The position numbers and the translations under genes are program-made. Of a DNA stretch of 15,579 nucleotides, positions 14,872-15,579 are shown one piece after another. The DNA comes from CAYURR01 sp964446745. GTDB taxonomy: Bacteria; Bacillota; Clostridia; Lachnospirales; WQUN01. The stretch's first letter is position 1. Each line of letters begins with the position of its first letter. The DNA lies in the NCBI GenBank assembly GCA_964446745.1, contig CAYURR010000064.1:1-15579 (forward strand), given 5' to 3'. The notes below the pieces were generated by a model. The model searched no databases. It was not told where the DNA came from and worked only from the letters and a program-made list of their open reading frames with translations.

Positions 14872-14908
14872 AACAAAATATAAAACCCCGATCCAAAGGA
14901 TCGGGGTT
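14872..14908 (-). terminator. Riboswitch-controlled intrinsic terminator before cobT
   Basis: On the minus strand an 11-base arm AACCCCGATCC (plus 14898-14908) pairs perfectly with GGATCGGGGTT (plus 14884-14894) around a three-base TTT loop and runs into a T-rich tract (TTATATTTTGTT). It lies in the leader about 100 bases beyond the riboswitch P1 stem and 41 bases before the cobT start codon, the right place for B12-dependent premature termination. Confidence 0.9.
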
Positions 14909-14985
14909 AATAACGATAACAGCGCAACTCAAGACGCAACGATGACGAGCGCAACAGCTGCTTTGATCGGCCTAACCCCATATCC
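14898..14985 (-). promoter_or_regulatory. Candidate antiterminator pairing of the cob leader
   Basis: The minus-strand segment GGATATGGGGTTA (plus 14973-14985) is complementary to TAACCCCGATCC (plus 14898-14909), which contains the 5' arm of the terminator. It forms seven pairs, a one-by-two internal loop, then four more pairs. The two structures cannot coexist, so this is the expected ligand-free, read-through fold. It starts only 20 bases past P1. Confidence 0.65.
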
Positions 14986-15004
14986 TGTGAAGTTCATGGC
15001 TATA

Positions 15005-15218
15005 CACAATGGCAGGTCTTCCGACTCTGACAGACATATGTCTGTATACCTGACCTTCCCGGGGCTTTACCCAGTGGCATGCGTCGTTTTTAACACGCAT
15101 TACAGGTATACAACATCCCATTTTGGGGGATGCAGTCATCACGGCAGCAGGACTGTTTGGGGTTTTCACCCAATTCCCTATTATCGCACGGGGTCGATCC
15201 CCATGCGCACCGATTGCG
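15005..15218 (-). promoter_or_regulatory. Cobalamin riboswitch (aptamer)
   Basis: Read on the minus strand, this is a B12-sensing aptamer. P1 closes CGCAAT (plus 15213-15218) with ATTGTG (plus 15005-15010). In between, in order, come a hairpin CGCATGGGG/CCCCGTGCG, the box AATAGGGAA (plus 15174-15182), GGGTGAAAACCCC (plus 15159-15171), the GCTGCC-containing stem (plus 15133-15156), the GCCACTGG...AGCC...GGGAAGG core (plus 15049-15078), a palindromic arm AGACATATGTCT, and the 3' B12 box AGTCGGAAGACCTGCC (plus 15011-15026). All main conserved blocks of the Rfam cobalamin family can be placed. It leads the cobT-to-btuD operon and should lower its expression when cobalamin is plentiful. Confidence 0.95.
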
Positions 15219-15238
15219 ATTAATATTAAGTTGTCTCA

Positions 15239-15267
15239 ACACTAACACATGAACAGAGGCTTGTCAA
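15239..15267 (-). promoter_or_regulatory. Promoter of the B12 salvage operon
   Basis: On the minus strand a perfect -35 TTGACA (plus 15262-15267) is followed after 17 bases by TAGTGT (plus 15239-15244), preceded by TG one base upstream (extended -10). Transcription would start near 15232, about 14 bases before riboswitch P1, giving a leader of about 390 bases to cobT. The -10 is weak by consensus but the spacing and position are ideal. No terminator is visible between the upstream gene and this site. Confidence 0.7.
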
Positions 15268-15286
15268 TCACATTAGCATGAAGCAT

Positions 15287-15579
15287 TCACATCAGCACGA
15301 GTACCATCTTCACCATAGCCAAACACTCGCGGATATAGGCTACGGGTACCAAGTAGAGCCTTGTGGGGGCGTGTAGATGCGTTGTAATCAACCCGAGGTT
15401 TGTGGCATAGGTATTCGCGCGTAGTATATGAAAGTCGTTTGTGATGAAGCAGGCTTTATAATCCTCCGGCAAAATCTTTTCGGATACAAGTCTGTCGATT
15501 ATCCGCTTGGAAAAGGTAAAGTTGTCATATGTCGAATGCGAATCCTCTTCCTTGATGATCCTGTCCTGCGGGATACCGG
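15287..15579 (-). CDS. DUF218 / YdcF-SanA family protein, C-terminal part
   Basis: The frame is open to the window edge, so the N-terminus is outside; 96 codons plus the stop are visible. The product reads GIPQDRIIKEEDSHSTYDNF, then SKRIIDRL, FITNDFHILRANTYATNLGL, HAPTRLYLVPVAYIRECLAMVK. This is the standard C-terminal half of the DUF218 (YdcF/SanA) family: the S-x-x-T-x-x-N segment, the TNDFH-x-x-RA motif and the final YxREYLA-like helix. Family members are usually membrane-associated, with suggested roles in envelope integrity or nucleotide-like ligand binding; no firm function is known. The TTG at 15472 is internal. The TGA stop (15287-15289) is about 20 bases from the -35 of the cob promoter, on the same strand, so some read-through into the riboswitch leader is possible. 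Confidence 0.9.
   Translation of the reverse strand, partial: GIPQDRIIKEEDSHSTYDNFTFSKRIIDRLVSEKILPEDYKACFITNDFHILRANTYATNLGLITTHLHAPTRLYLVPVAYIRECLAMVKMVLVLM

Noticed and set aside
15030..15045. Perfect palindrome around AGACATATGTCT as a possible repressor operator
   Set aside because: It lies inside the riboswitch between the core and the 3' B12 box, where a variable hairpin arm is expected.
14942..15223. Plus-strand 93-residue open frame across the riboswitch
   Set aside because: The region is fully explained by the minus-strand aptamer and leader; the frame has no ribosome site or family resemblance.
15219..15232. AT-rich TTAATATTAA as an alternative -10 element
   Set aside because: It is too far from the TTGACA and would place the start inside or after the riboswitch P1 strand.
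15270..15290. Small inverted repeat (TGAA/TTCA) after the DUF218 stop as a terminator
   Set aside because: The stem is only about four pairs and no T-tract follows on the minus strand.

Overview
The window reads like a chromosomal segment of an anaerobic, Gram-positive-type bacterium, most likely a member of the Clostridia (Bacillota). The reasons are the rnhB / FlhB-C-domain protein / yraN cluster (a Firmicutes-style arrangement), a DUF512 PDZ/radical-SAM-like protein, Clostridia-style CobU variants, a B12 salvage operon under a cobalamin riboswitch, and strong GGAGG-type ribosome binding sites with frequent GTG and TTG starts. Genes are packed tightly, mostly with overlapping stop and start codons. 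I see no insertion sequence, phage gene, tRNA, rRNA or CRISPR array.

Layout. (1) Positions 1-8692, plus strand: the 3' part of a polar amino-acid ABC substrate-binding protein, then its permease and ATPase; a 1007-residue exported protein made of ten degenerate units of about 100 residues, which I do not recognise; a Gfo/Idh/MocA oxidoreductase; RNase HII; a stand-alone FlhB/YscU C-terminal-domain protein; a YraN-family nuclease-fold protein; and a DUF512 protein. No terminator is visible between these genes, so they may be co-transcribed from a promoter upstream of the window. (2) Positions 8696-15286, minus strand: a riboswitch-controlled corrinoid salvage operon, cobT - cobU - cobS - short CobU-like gene - cobC - btuF - btuC - btuD. 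It combines corrinoid import (BtuFCD) with assembly of the lower nucleotide loop (CobT, CobU, CobS, CobC). No corrin-ring synthesis gene lies in the window. (3) Positions 15287-15579, minus strand: the C-terminal part of a DUF218/YdcF-family protein.

Regulation. A good promoter (TTGACA, 17-base spacer, TAGTGT with an extended TG) lies just upstream of a cobalamin riboswitch whose P1 stem and conserved boxes can all be placed. Downstream of it are a strong intrinsic terminator and a matching antiterminator strand, so the control logic can be read directly. The two operons converge with only three bases between their stop codons. Each appears to end at an intrinsic terminator located inside the other operon's last gene.

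Points of most interest: the ten-unit exported repeat protein inside an amino-acid transporter operon; two CobU-family proteins with complementary patterns of motif loss; the crossed terminators; and two short tandem duplications, one at the start of mature BtuF and one spanning the junction of the binding-protein and permease genes.
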